Below are positions 9,594 through 18,553 of a DNA stretch of 64,000 nucleotides, in pieces. The stretch comes from Moorella mulderi DSM 14980 (GTDB lineage: Bacteria; Bacillota; DSM-521; Neomoorellales; Neomoorellaceae). Each line of letters opens with the position of its first letter. Within the stretch, counting starts at the first letter, position 1. Under the pieces are notes generated by a model, which saw only the letters and a program-made list of their open reading frames with translations, did no database searches and was not told the DNA's origin. The DNA lies in the NCBI RefSeq assembly GCF_001594015.1, contig NZ_LTBC01000004.1, positions 124,001 through 188,000 on the forward strand, written 5' to 3'. Made by a program: the position numbers and the translations under genes.

Positions 9594-10520
9594 ATGGATG
9601 TGCGGACCAGAGCTGCCAGGGTATCTATCTTTTCCAACATAATCCTGGTGCTGGGTAAACTGGGGATCGGTTACTGGATGCACTCGGTCAGTGTCATGTC
9701 GGAAGCCATCCACTCCGGCCTGGACCTGGTGGCGGCGGCGATAGCCTATTTTTCCGTCCGGGAAGCCAGCAAGCCGGCTGATGCCGAGCACCGCTACGGT
9801 CATGGCAAAATTGAAAATATTGCAGGTACCATTGAAGCCCTGCTGATTTTCCTGGCAGCCATATGGATTATTTATGAAGCTATAAAAAGACTCATTAGCG
9901 GCGGTCATGCCGTTAACGAGCCCCTGACCGGCGTTGCCGTAATGGGCGGGGCCGTCGTAGTCAACTACCTGGTTTCCCGCTATCTCTTCCAGGTGGCAAA
10001 GGATACGGAGTCCATCGCCCTGGAGGCCGACGCCTGGCACCTGCGCACCGATGTTTATACTTCCGCCGGCGTCATGCTGGGCCTGGTAGCCCTTTATTTT
10101 ACTGGATTCTACTGGCTGGACCCCCTGGTAGCCCTGGTGGTAGCCGCCATGATCATCAGGGCAGCCTGCCATTTAACCCGGGAGGCCATGCTGCCCCTGA
10201 TGGATGTCAGCCTGCCGGCTGAAGAAGAAGAGGTAATTAAGGAAATTATCGCCCGGCATGCCCATGAGTATGTTGAATTCCATAAATTACGCACTCGCAA
10301 GGCTGGCCGGGACCGCCAGGTAGACCTGCACCTGGTGGTACCGCGTTACAAACATATCGATTATGTCCATGACCTCTGTGAGCATATTGGCGATGAGATA
10401 AGAGCAGCTCTGCCTTACACCGATGTTTTAATCCATGCCGAACCCTGCTCTTCAGTGGTGGATTGCCGGGTGTGTACCACCTGCCCGGAGAAGGAAAATC
10501 GTTCCTCGAAGGCGAATTGA
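9594..10520 (+). CDS. Cation diffusion facilitator (CDF) metal transporter
   Basis: Membrane exporter of divalent metals. Six helices in the first about 210 residues carry the paired metal-site motifs HSGLDL (helix II) and EADAWHLRTDVYTS (helix V, with the H-x3-D pair), plus HRYGHGKIE. A cytoplasmic CDF C-terminal domain follows. The extreme C-terminus adds an unusual Cys cluster (PCSS, DCRVCTTCPEK). ATG 9594 is chosen from GGAGG 8 bases upstream. Metal specificity (Zn, Fe, Mn, Co) is not readable. Confidence 0.9.
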   Translation: MDVRTRAARVSIFSNIILVLGKLGIGYWMHSVSVMSEAIHSGLDLVAAAIAYFSVREASKPADAEHRYGHGKIENIAGTIEALLIFLAAIWIIYEAIKRLISGGHAVNEPLTGVAVMGGAVVVNYLVSRYLFQVAKDTESIALEADAWHLRTDVYTSAGVMLGLVALYFTGFYWLDPLVALVVAAMIIRAACHLTREAMLPLMDVSLPAEEEEVIKEIIARHAHEYVEFHKLRTRKAGRDRQVDLHLVVPRYKHIDYVHDLCEHIGDEIRAALPYTDVLIHAEPCSSVVDCRVCTTCPEKENRSSKAN

Positions 10521-10560
10521 ATATAGATGTGAACATCGTCTATTTTTCGGGGGTGGACTG

Positions 10561-10878
10561 ATGCAGATTTTTTCCCTCCTGGCCATTTTTTTTGCCCTGC
10601 TGGTGGCTATCTTTGCCGTCCAGAATGCAGGCCCGGTAGAAATTAATTTTTTAGCCTGGCAATTTAGTAATATTTCCCTGGTCCTGGTTATCCTGGGGTC
10701 AGCAGCCTTCGGTGCCCTGGTGGTATTTTTGCTGGGCGCCGTCAGGCAGGTACGCCAGGCCCGGGAAATAAGAGAATTAAAAAGCCAGCATAAAAGACTG
10801 CAGGAAACCATAGCCCGCCTCGAGCAAGTGGCAGCGGGAACGGGGGCAGGCCGGCAGGAAAGGGAGCAGGAAGCTTGA
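10561..10878 (+). CDS. LapA-domain (DUF1049) membrane protein
   Basis: 105 residues: two membrane helices (about 4-24 and 40-62) joined by the family segment FAVQNAGPVEINF, then a charged coiled-coil tail (about 68-95). DUF1049/LapA proteins are envelope-associated and of ill-defined function in Gram-positives. ATG 10561 follows GGGGGTGG. Its stop overlaps the TTG start of recJ (TTGA), so the two are translationally coupled. Confidence 0.82.
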   Translation: MQIFSLLAIFFALLVAIFAVQNAGPVEINFLAWQFSNISLVLVILGSAAFGALVVFLLGAVRQVRQAREIRELKSQHKRLQETIARLEQVAAGTGAGRQEREQEA

Positions 10879-13631
10879 CAGGAACCCAGTGGGTCATACC
10901 TCCAGTTAACCTGCCGGAGAGGCTGGCCCTGGCCCGGGAGTTACATATCTCACCTGTGACGGCGCAAATTCTCCTCAACCGGGGCATAACTACGGCGGCA
11001 GCGGCCAGGGCCTTTTTCCAGCCGGATCCGGCCAATCTTATCCCGCCAGAGAAAATTCCCGGCCTGCCGGCAGCCCGGGAACGCCTGGTCCAGGCCATAG
11101 AAAAACGGGAAAAAATCATGGTCCATGGGGACTATGATGTCGACGGCCTGGCAGCCACGGCCATTATGCTGGAAACCCTGGCGCGCCTGGGGGTTGAGGC
11201 TGAAGTTTATATTCCCGACCGCCTGGCGGAGGGTTACGGTTTAAAAAAGAAGGCCCTCATTAAAGCGTTAGAGTTAGATTGCCGCCTGGTGGTAACGGTG
11301 GACTGCGGTATTACTTCCCTGGAGGAGGCTATCTTTGCCCGGCAGCAGGGGCTGGACCTGATTATTACCGACCACCACCGGCCCGGGGCGGAATTGCCGC
11401 AGGCCAGGGCCGTAGTTAACCCCCTGCTGGCACCGGACCTGCCTCCCCTCTGCGGCGCCGGGGTGGCCTTTAAACTGGCCCAGTCCCTCGCGAATTACTT
11501 TGGACTCGCGCCGCAAGGGGAAGTGGCCGCCGGCTGGGCCCTGGACCTGGTAGCCCTGGCGACTATCGCCGACGCCGTACCCCTCCTGGGAGAAAACCGC
11601 CTCCTGGTCCAGCTGGGTTTAAAAGCCCTCGCCGGAGGCGCGCGGCCCGGCCTGAAGGCCCTGGGAGAGGTGGCAGGCCTGCCGGCCAGGGAGTGGACGG
11701 CCCGGGAAGTGGCCTTTGGCCTTGTTCCCCGCTTGAATGCCTGCGGCCGCCTGGGAAGTGCCGTGCCGGCCCTAGAAATTTTAATAACTTCTTCCCCCCA
11801 GCGGGCCCTGGAACTGGCCCAGCACCTGCAGAAGGAAAACCAGGCCCGGAGACACCTGGAGGAGAGTATTGCCGCCGAGGCCGAAGCCATGGCCGTGAAG
11901 GCTTTAGCTGCAGGAGCAAAAGGCCTGGTCCTGGCGGCCGAGGGCTGGCACCCGGGGGTAACTGGCATTGTTGCTGCCCGCCTGGTGGAAAAATTTAACT
12001 ACCCGGTTGTTTTAATTGCCCTGGCGGGGGATAGAGGGCGGGGTTCGGGGCGCAGCCTCCCGGGTATCAATCTCCATGAAATCCTCACCAGGTGCCGTTC
12101 TCACCTCCTGGCCTTTGGCGGCCATGCCCAGGCAGCGGGACTAGAGATCGCTGCTAAAGAAATCCCGGCCTTCCAGGCCGCTTTTAATGAAGCTGTAAGG
12201 TCACTAATGACTGAGGTTCAACTGGCTCCTGCAATAGCACCTGAGGCGGAAGTCCTTTTCAGCCAGCTGGACTGGGAGCTACTGGCGGAGCTGGAGGGCC
12301 TGGCTCCCTATGGCGAGGGCAATCCCCGTCCCCTCCTGGTCTACAGCAACGCCCGTTTAAAGGCGGCCCGCCAGGTGGGCAGCAATGGTGCCCATTTAAA
12401 GTTGATGGTAGGCGGGGAAGGCAGGCAACTGGAGGCTATCGGCTTTAACCTGCAATTACCGCCGGGCCTGTCTCCCGGTGACCTGGTGGACCTGGCCTTT
12501 TACCTGGAGCGGGACAACTACCAGGGACGGGAGGAGCTCCAGCTCGCGCTGGCAGCCCTCCGGCCGGCAGGCAGGATACCGGCACTGCCGGTTGTAAGCA
12601 AGGAACTGGTGGCGGCAACCAGCCAGGCAGGGGCCAATCCCACCTGGTGCCGGCAATTGCAGGCAGTCTTAAACGGCAACCGGCCTGTCGCGGGGCTTTT
12701 ATTCGCCACCAGCCTGGCTATTCGCCAGTGCTATTACGGTTTAAAGCGATGTTTAAAGAATCCAGTATCCTTACGCCCCCTGGGCCCCTGGCTAGGACAG
12801 GCGGGTTTTAACAGTATTTTAAGCCAGGGAAGAGGGATCATCACCTGTCACCCCTTCTGGCCGGCAGAAGCAGGGGCCGGGGAAGATTCCTTCCTGGTAT
12901 CTGCCCTGGTCACCGGGGAACAGGCGGCAGGGTACCTGTTACGTCCTGCCGGCAGCCCGGCAATCTGGCAGGTATTCCCGGAACTGTTGCCCCTCTTAAC
13001 AGAGCTGCTGGCCAGGGGACAAAACGTCCTCCTATATGAAAGGGACGCTGCGCAGATGCTGCAACTGGCAGCCCGGTTGCAGCAGGAGCTGCCCGGGGTG
13101 CGGCTGGCCGTAGATACTTTTCTTGATGCCCGGCACCTCTGGCTGGCCCGGGAAACGGCTTTGAGCGGCCGCCTGCCGCTGCTGGTAGCCAGCCGGGAGA
13201 TGCCGGCATGGTTTTACCCCGCCGATGCTGTAATCTTTAATTACCCTCCCGGCAGCCAGGAGGAAATAGAGCTGGCCCTGCCGGCGGCTGAACAGGTGCC
13301 GGAAGTATATATCAACCTCCGGGAAGGGGACAGGCAGCCGGAAAACCTGCGCCGGGAACTGGTAGTATTTTACCGCCAGCTGCAAAAAGGGACTAACAAC
13401 GGCAGCAGGCTTTACATAATTAATAATAAAGGTTATCATCAACGATGGTACCTGGCGATTTTTGAAGAACTTGGTCTCATCCGGGTCGAAAGCCGGGGGC
13501 GGGAGCTGGCCATTCATCTCCAGGAGGTAGCTGCCAGGTGCAATTTAATGGCTTCCCGGCGTTACCGCCAGCTTTTGGCGGAAACGGAAATGGCCCGGCA
13601 ATTTTACCGGCAAATTGCAGGCGGGAGGTGA
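10875..13631 (+). CDS. recJ: Single-stranded-DNA exonuclease RecJ, long form
   Basis: 5'-3' ssDNA exonuclease of recombination and mismatch repair. DHH motifs are clear: VHGDYDVDGLAA (about residues 78-89), VTVDCGIT, ITDHHRPG and the DHHA1 region with FGGHAQAAG (about 415). An OB-fold domain follows (about 460-560). At 918 residues it is far longer than the roughly 570 of E. coli RecJ; the C-terminal about 340 residues form a poorly conserved extension like that of other Firmicute RecJ proteins. Starts TTG 10875 inside the end of the preceding gene; stop lies 6 bases before relA. Confidence 0.94.
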   Translation: MTGTQWVIPPVNLPERLALARELHISPVTAQILLNRGITTAAAARAFFQPDPANLIPPEKIPGLPAARERLVQAIEKREKIMVHGDYDVDGLAATAIMLETLARLGVEAEVYIPDRLAEGYGLKKKALIKALELDCRLVVTVDCGITSLEEAIFARQQGLDLIITDHHRPGAELPQARAVVNPLLAPDLPPLCGAGVAFKLAQSLANYFGLAPQGEVAAGWALDLVALATIADAVPLLGENRLLVQLGLKALAGGARPGLKALGEVAGLPAREWTAREVAFGLVPRLNACGRLGSAVPALEILITSSPQRALELAQHLQKENQARRHLEESIAAEAEAMAVKALAAGAKGLVLAAEGWHPGVTGIVAARLVEKFNYPVVLIALAGDRGRGSGRSLPGINLHEILTRCRSHLLAFGGHAQAAGLEIAAKEIPAFQAAFNEAVRSLMTEVQLAPAIAPEAEVLFSQLDWELLAELEGLAPYGEGNPRPLLVYSNARLKAARQVGSNGAHLKLMVGGEGRQLEAIGFNLQLPPGLSPGDLVDLAFYLERDNYQGREELQLALAALRPAGRIPALPVVSKELVAATSQAGANPTWCRQLQAVLNGNRPVAGLLFATSLAIRQCYYGLKRCLKNPVSLRPLGPWLGQAGFNSILSQGRGIITCHPFWPAEAGAGEDSFLVSALVTGEQAAGYLLRPAGSPAIWQVFPELLPLLTELLARGQNVLLYERDAAQMLQLAARLQQELPGVRLAVDTFLDARHLWLARETALSGRLPLLVASREMPAWFYPADAVIFNYPPGSQEEIELALPAAEQVPEVYINLREGDRQPENLRRELVVFYRQLQKGTNNGSRLYIINNKGYHQRWYLAIFEELGLIRVESRGRELAIHLQEVAARCNLMASRRYRQLLAETEMARQFYRQIAGGR

Positions 13632-13637
13632 TGTCCT

Positions 13638-15794
13638 GTGGACCTGAAGGAACTGGAGCAACAGGTTAAAAGCTACCAGCCGGGAGCGGACCTGAAACTC
13701 CTGGATGACGCCTATCAGTTTGCTGCTGCCGCCCACGAGGGACAGAAACGGCGCTCGGGGGAAGATTATATTACTCACCCCTTAAATGTGGCTGCTATCC
13801 TGGCGGAATTGCAGCTGGACGTGGTGACCATAGCAGCGGCCCTCCTCCATGATGTGGTGGAAGATACGCCCATCAGCCTGGATACTATCAGGGAAATTTT
13901 TGGCGATGAAGTGGCCCTTCTGGTCGACGGCGTCACCAAGCTCAGCCGCCTGGAATACAAGACCAAGGAAGAACAGCAGGCGGAAACTTTACGCAAGATG
14001 TTCCTGGCCATGGCCCAGGATATCCGGGTCATCCTGATCAAACTGGCCGACCGCCTGCATAACATGCGCACCTTGAAGCACCACCCGCCGGAAAAGCAGC
14101 AGGAGATTGCCCGGGAGACCCTGGAAATCTTCGCGCCCCTGGCCCACCGCCTTGGTATTTTCCGCCTTAAGTGGGAGCTGGAAGACCAGTCCCTGCGCTA
14201 TCTCGAGCCTGAACGCTATTATGAGCTGGTCAACAGCATCAACATGAAGCGCCGGGAGCGGGAAGAATATATCCAGCAAGTGGTTAAGATCCTGGGGGAG
14301 AAATTAGCCGAAGGTGGGATTAAAGCCGACATCCAGGGGCGGCCCAAGCATTTTTACAGTATTTATAACAAAATGGTGAAGCAGGGCAAGGAGTTAAGCG
14401 AGATATACGACCTCATTGCCGTGCGGGTGATTGTTGATAGTGTAAAGGATTGTTATGCCGTTCTGGGGCTGGTCCACGCCCTGTGGAAGCCTATTCCCGG
14501 GCGCTTTAAGGATTACATCGCCATGCCCAAACCCAATATGTACCAGTCCCTGCATACCACCGTTATCGGCCCTAACGGTGATCCCTTTGAGATCCAGATC
14601 CGTACCTGGGAAATGCACCGCACGGCCGAATACGGCATTGCCGCCCACTGGCGCTATAAAGAAGACGGCGGTAACTCGGACCCGGACTTTGAGAAAAAAC
14701 TGACCTGGCTGCGGCAGCTCCTGGACTGGCAGCGCGAGATGCGCGATCCCCGGGAGTTCATGGAATCCTTAAAGATCGATCTCTTTTCCGATCGCGTCTA
14801 CGTCTTTACCCCCAAGGGGGATGTAGTGGAACTGCCGGCCGGTTCGGTGCCCATAGACTTCGCCTACCGGGTGCATACCGATGTGGGTCACCGCTGTACC
14901 GGGGCCCGGGTTAACGGCCGCATTGTACCCCTTGATTATAAGTTAAAAACAGGGGATATTGTTGAAGTTTTAACCACCAAGGGCAGCCGCCCCAGCCGGG
15001 ACTGGCTGCACATCGTCAAGACTTCCCAGGCCAAAAACCGCATCCGCCAGTGGTTTAGAAAGGAAGAGCGGGAGAAAAACCTGGCCAGGGGCCGGGAACT
15101 GCTGGAAAAGGAATGCCAGAAGCAGGGCTTTGACCCGGAAGAGATTCTAAAACCCCCTTTGCTCCAGGAAGCGGCCCGGAAATTCAATGTAGCCACTAGC
15201 GAAGACCTGTATGTAATGGTGGGTGATGGCGTCCTTACCCCCTATCAAGTACTCGGCCGCCTGAAGGGAGAAGAAGAAGTACCGCCACCTGCCGAGGCTG
15301 CTAAAACAACAGTTAAGCCCTGGAGCGGCTACGGCAAACCTTCCCATGGCATCCGGGTCAAGGGGATAGATAACCTGGATATCCGCCTGGCCCACTGCTG
15401 CAATCCCCTGCCCGGGGACGCCATCCTGGGTTATATAACCCGGGGGAGGGGAGTCAGTGTCCACCGGGCCGACTGCCCCAATATCAACCACCACCGGGAA
15501 ACGGAAAGGGAGCGGATTATTGAGGTGGCCTGGGACGGTACCGCTGACGCCACCTACCAGGTGCATATTGAGGCCCTGGCCCTGGACCGGCCCAATCTGG
15601 CCATGGATATTATGGCCGCAGTGGCGGATACCAAAACCATTATTAACTCTGTCCACGCCCGGGCCACCAGGAATGACCAGGCCCTGGTGGACTTAAAGAT
15701 TGAAATCAGGAGCCTGGAGCACTTGAACTATATTATGGATAAAATCCGCCGTATCCGCGATGTGATGGAGGTCAAAAGGGTGGTTCCCAGTTAG
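13638..15794 (+). CDS. relA: Bifunctional (p)ppGpp synthetase/hydrolase
   Basis: Makes and degrades the stringent-response alarmone. Order of domains in 718 residues: HD hydrolase (RKRSGEDYITHP-like region at about 37-48, HDVVEDT at 71-77), synthetase (GRPKHFYSIYNKM, RVIVDSVKDCY, YQSLHTTV, QIRTWEMH), TGS (VYVFTPKGDVVELPAGS, about 395-455) and C-terminal ACT (about 645-718). Intact HD suggests hydrolase activity is kept. GTG 13638 follows GGGAGGTGAT. recJ-relA-dtd is a conserved Firmicute order. Confidence 0.96.
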   Translation: MDLKELEQQVKSYQPGADLKLLDDAYQFAAAAHEGQKRRSGEDYITHPLNVAAILAELQLDVVTIAAALLHDVVEDTPISLDTIREIFGDEVALLVDGVTKLSRLEYKTKEEQQAETLRKMFLAMAQDIRVILIKLADRLHNMRTLKHHPPEKQQEIARETLEIFAPLAHRLGIFRLKWELEDQSLRYLEPERYYELVNSINMKRREREEYIQQVVKILGEKLAEGGIKADIQGRPKHFYSIYNKMVKQGKELSEIYDLIAVRVIVDSVKDCYAVLGLVHALWKPIPGRFKDYIAMPKPNMYQSLHTTVIGPNGDPFEIQIRTWEMHRTAEYGIAAHWRYKEDGGNSDPDFEKKLTWLRQLLDWQREMRDPREFMESLKIDLFSDRVYVFTPKGDVVELPAGSVPIDFAYRVHTDVGHRCTGARVNGRIVPLDYKLKTGDIVEVLTTKGSRPSRDWLHIVKTSQAKNRIRQWFRKEEREKNLARGRELLEKECQKQGFDPEEILKPPLLQEAARKFNVATSEDLYVMVGDGVLTPYQVLGRLKGEEEVPPPAEAAKTTVKPWSGYGKPSHGIRVKGIDNLDIRLAHCCNPLPGDAILGYITRGRGVSVHRADCPNINHHRETERERIIEVAWDGTADATYQVHIEALALDRPNLAMDIMAAVADTKTIINSVHARATRNDQALVDLKIEIRSLEHLNYIMDKIRRIRDVMEVKRVVPS

Positions 15795-15797
15795 ATG

Positions 15798-15826
15798 ACC
15801 ACGGGCTTTGTTTTCGTGGTTTTTTG
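15798..15826 (+). terminator. Weak terminator after relA
   Basis: ACCACG (15798-15803) pairs with CGTGGT (15815-15820) around an 11-base loop and is followed by T5. The stem is short; partial read-through into dtd is likely. Confidence 0.5.
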
Positions 15827-15844
15827 TGTTAAACTGGAAGGCAG

Positions 15845-16303
15845 GTGACAGGTATAAGAGCGGTTGTGCAACGGGTCAAAAGGGCCCGGGTGACGGTCGA
15901 AGGGCAGGAAGTGGGCGCCATTGGCCCGGGACTCCTGGTTTTCCTCGGCGTAGGCCAGGGGGATGATGGCGATGACGTCGCCTACCTGGCCGACAAGGTG
16001 GCCAATTTGCGGATTTTCGCTGATAACGAAGGTAAAATGAACTTATCGGTCCGGGACGTAGGCGGCGAGATCCTGGCCGTTTCCCAGTTTACCCTCTATG
16101 GCGACTGCCGCAAAGGGCGGCGGCCCAGTTTTACTGCCGCGGCGCCACCGGAATTAGCCAGGGAGCTGTACCGGCAATTTGTTGCCGCCCTGGCAGCGTA
16201 TGGGATCAGGGTGGCAACGGGCCAGTTCCAGGCCGACATGCTGGTAGCCCTGGAAAACGACGGCCCGGTGACCATGCTCCTTGATAGCGAGAGGTTATTT
16301 TAG
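15845..16303 (+). CDS. dtd: D-aminoacyl-tRNA deacylase
   Basis: Removes D-amino acids (and mischarged Gly) from tRNA. 152 residues with the DTD signatures [38 protein letters not shown] (cross-subunit active site) and the Gly-cisPro-type motif near the C-terminus ([11 protein letters not shown]). GTG 15845 is preceded by GGAAGG. Usual partner of relA in Firmicutes. Confidence 0.95.
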   Translation: MTGIRAVVQRVKRARVTVEGQEVGAIGPGLLVFLGVGQGDDGDDVAYLADKVANLRIFADNEGKMNLSVRDVGGEILAVSQFTLYGDCRKGRRPSFTAAAPPELARELYRQFVAALAAYGIRVATGQFQADMLVALENDGPVTMLLDSERLF

Positions 16304-16352
16304 TTTGTCTTTGAACAGGTATCACAAAGGTTATTAGGGAGAAGGTGGGCTA

Positions 16353-16976
16353 ATGTTTCTCAAAACCCTGGTTGTGGGTCCCATTGGTACCAACTGCTAC
16401 CTGGTGGGTTGCCAGGAAACTAAAGAAGGGGCCGTCATTGACCCCGGTGCCGAAGGAGAGCGGATTCTAGCAGCAGCCCGGGAAGCGGGCTTAAAAATCC
16501 GCTATATCATCAATACCCACGGCCATATCGACCATATAGGGGCCAACGGGGCTATAAAGAACGCCACTGGCGCCGCCATCCTCATCCACAGAGACGATGC
16601 CCCCTTCCTTACGGAGCCCGGGCGCAATCTTTCCGTGCTAATGGGCACCAGGGTAAGCAGCCCCGGGGCCGACCGCCTCTTGCAGGAGGGCGACACCATC
16701 ACCATTGGCCGGACCATTACCCTGACGGTGATCCATACCCCCGGCCATACCCCGGGCGGGATTTGTTTGCAGGGCGAGGGTTTAATCTTTACCGGCGATA
16801 CCCTCTTCGCCGGTTCCATTGGCCGTACCGATTTTCCCGGCGGTTCTTTTAATCAGTTGCTTAATTCCATTAAAGAAAAGCTCTTTGTCCTGGACGACGA
16901 GCTGGAAATTTATCCCGGCCACGGCCCGGCCTCTACCATTGGTGCCGAGCGGGCCGATAATCCCTTTTTTACTTAA
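16353..16976 (+). CDS. MBL-fold hydrolase (glyoxalase II-like)
   Basis: 207-residue metallo-beta-lactamase-fold hydrolase. The metal motif is NTHGHIDHIGA (about 54-64), with further ligands in HTPGHTPGG (about 130), FTGDTLF and YPGHGPAS. It resembles the small YcbL/glyoxalase II-like proteins found between dtd and hisS in clostridia. Substrate unknown. ATG 16353 follows GAGAAGGTGGG. Confidence 0.88.
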   Translation: MFLKTLVVGPIGTNCYLVGCQETKEGAVIDPGAEGERILAAAREAGLKIRYIINTHGHIDHIGANGAIKNATGAAILIHRDDAPFLTEPGRNLSVLMGTRVSSPGADRLLQEGDTITIGRTITLTVIHTPGHTPGGICLQGEGLIFTGDTLFAGSIGRTDFPGGSFNQLLNSIKEKLFVLDDELEIYPGHGPASTIGAERADNPFFT

Positions 16977-16988
16977 TGGAGGCCTGAG

Positions 16989-18263
16989 ATGCTAACCAGT
17001 CGACCACGGGGTACGGAAGACATCCTCCCTGAGGAGGTAGGCCGCTGGTACTTACTGGAGGCCACCGCCAGGGAGGTCAGCCGGCTGTACGGCTACCGGG
17101 AAATCCGTACGCCTGTTTTTGAGCATACCGAGCTTTTTAACCGCGGCGTCGGGGATACCACCGATATTGTGGAGAAGGAAATGTATACCTTTACCGATCG
17201 CGGCGGGCGCAGCGTGACCTTGCGGCCGGAAGGCACGGCCCCGGTGGTGCGGGCCTTTCTGGAGCACCACCTGGAGGCCGGGGGACTGCCGGTAAAGCTT
17301 TTTTACCTTGGTCCCATGTTCCGTTACGGCCGCCCCCAGGCCGGCCGGCTGCGCCAGTTCCACCAGTTTGGGGTGGAAGCCTTTGGTTCCCGGGACCCGG
17401 CCCTGGATGCCGAGGTTATCGCCCTGGCCATGGATTTTTATAACCGCCTGGCGCTGAAGGACCTGGAACTACATTTAAACAGCGTCGGCTGCCCGGCCTG
17501 CCGGCCCCGGCACCGGGAGAAACTGCAGGATTACCTGCGGCCGCGCTTACAGGAACTGTGCCCCACCTGCCAGGGCCGTTTTGAACGCAACCCTTTACGC
17601 ATCTTTGACTGCAAGAGCCCGGTGTGCCAGGAGATAGTCGCCGGGGCGCCGACGATAGCCGCTTCCCTTTGCCCGGACTGCGGTGAGCATTTCGAGCGCG
17701 TCCAGGAGTACCTGCAAGAACTAGGGATTGACTTTATCCTGGACGAGCACCTGGTACGCGGCCTGGATTACTACACCAACACGGCCTTTGAGATAATGGT
17801 CAAAGGCATCGGCGCCCAGAGTTCCATTGGCGGCGGCGGTCGTTATGACGGCCTGGTGGAGGCCCTGGGGGGTAAACCGGTGCCGGGAATTGGCTTTGGC
17901 CTGGGTCTGGAACGGGTCTTACTCGCCCTGGAAGCCCAGGGTCGGGATTTAAGGCCGGATGGAGGGATAGATGTCCTGGTAGTCACGGCCGGCGCCGGGG
18001 TAGAAAGGGCGGCCGTCCGCCTGCTGGCCAGTTTAAGGGCGGGTGGGTTGAAGGCTGATAAAGACTACCTGGGCCGCAGCCTCAAGGCCCAGATGAAGCA
18101 TGCCAACCGCTACCCGGCTAAACTGGCCGTAATCCTCGGAGAGGAAGAACTCTCCCGGGGGCAGGTCCTGGTCCGCCGCCTGGATACCGGGACGCAGGAA
18201 GAAGTACCTTTAGAGGCAGCAGTGGAGTATTGCCACCGGGTGAAAGAAACTTGTGGTGGCTAA
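16989..18263 (+). CDS. hisS: Histidyl-tRNA synthetase
   Basis: Class II synthetase charging tRNA-His. 424 residues with motif 1 (PVFEHTELF), motif 2 ([14 protein letters not shown]), HisA motif [14 protein letters not shown], motif 3 ([15 protein letters not shown]) and the C-terminal anticodon-binding domain (about 330-420). Full length. It begins 12 bases after the MBL gene with a GGAGGCC ribosome site. Unlike hisS leaders of many Firmicutes there is no space for a T-box. Confidence 0.97.
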   Translation: MLTSRPRGTEDILPEEVGRWYLLEATAREVSRLYGYREIRTPVFEHTELFNRGVGDTTDIVEKEMYTFTDRGGRSVTLRPEGTAPVVRAFLEHHLEAGGLPVKLFYLGPMFRYGRPQAGRLRQFHQFGVEAFGSRDPALDAEVIALAMDFYNRLALKDLELHLNSVGCPACRPRHREKLQDYLRPRLQELCPTCQGRFERNPLRIFDCKSPVCQEIVAGAPTIAASLCPDCGEHFERVQEYLQELGIDFILDEHLVRGLDYYTNTAFEIMVKGIGAQSSIGGGGRYDGLVEALGGKPVPGIGFGLGLERVLLALEAQGRDLRPDGGIDVLVVTAGAGVERAAVRLLASLRAGGLKADKDYLGRSLKAQMKHANRYPAKLAVILGEEELSRGQVLVRRLDTGTQEEVPLEAAVEYCHRVKETCGG

Positions 18264-18309
18264 ATTGAGTGGGAAGTTAGGGTAAGAGTCCCGTATGGGG
18301 ACAGTGGCC

Positions 18310-18518
18310 CCTGGCTTTTGTATGGCGAGAGCGACCTGGCCCGGGCGGCTGAGCGGCCGAAGTTGCGCCGAAGAGCGAGGGCGGCCGGGAACGGGAGGTC
18401 CTAGGCCGGATTCTCAAGGCAAGGATGCCGAATAGGCTGGGACCCCGATCTTTCCGCCTCACGGCTGAGCCTTAGGCCGCTCCGAGAGGGCCAGGGAGCG
18501 AGCGAAAACAAAGCCAGG
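18310..18518 (+). repeat. MITE-like element, copy 1 (hisS-aspS gap)
   Basis: This GC-rich 209-bp block fills most of the 290-base hisS-aspS gap. Its ends form an imperfect terminal inverted repeat of about 40 bp: the left end (CCTGGCTTTTGT, then GAGCGACCTGGCCC) and the reverse complement of the right end (CCTGGCTTTGTTTTCG, then CTCCCTGGCCC). The same ends recur at 55746-55889, showing a dispersed family. No transposase gene is inside and no clear target duplication is seen. The middle holds further inverted repeats such as CGGCCG. It would be transcribed as folded RNA ahead of aspS. Confidence 0.65.
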
Positions 18519-18553
18519 TGAAATACCGGCATTTTAGAGGAGCGTGGATATTA

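Noticed and set aside
18264-18553. T-box leader for aspS
   Set aside because: No T-box sequence (GGGTGGNACCGCG) or stem I elements; the region is explained by the MITE-like element.
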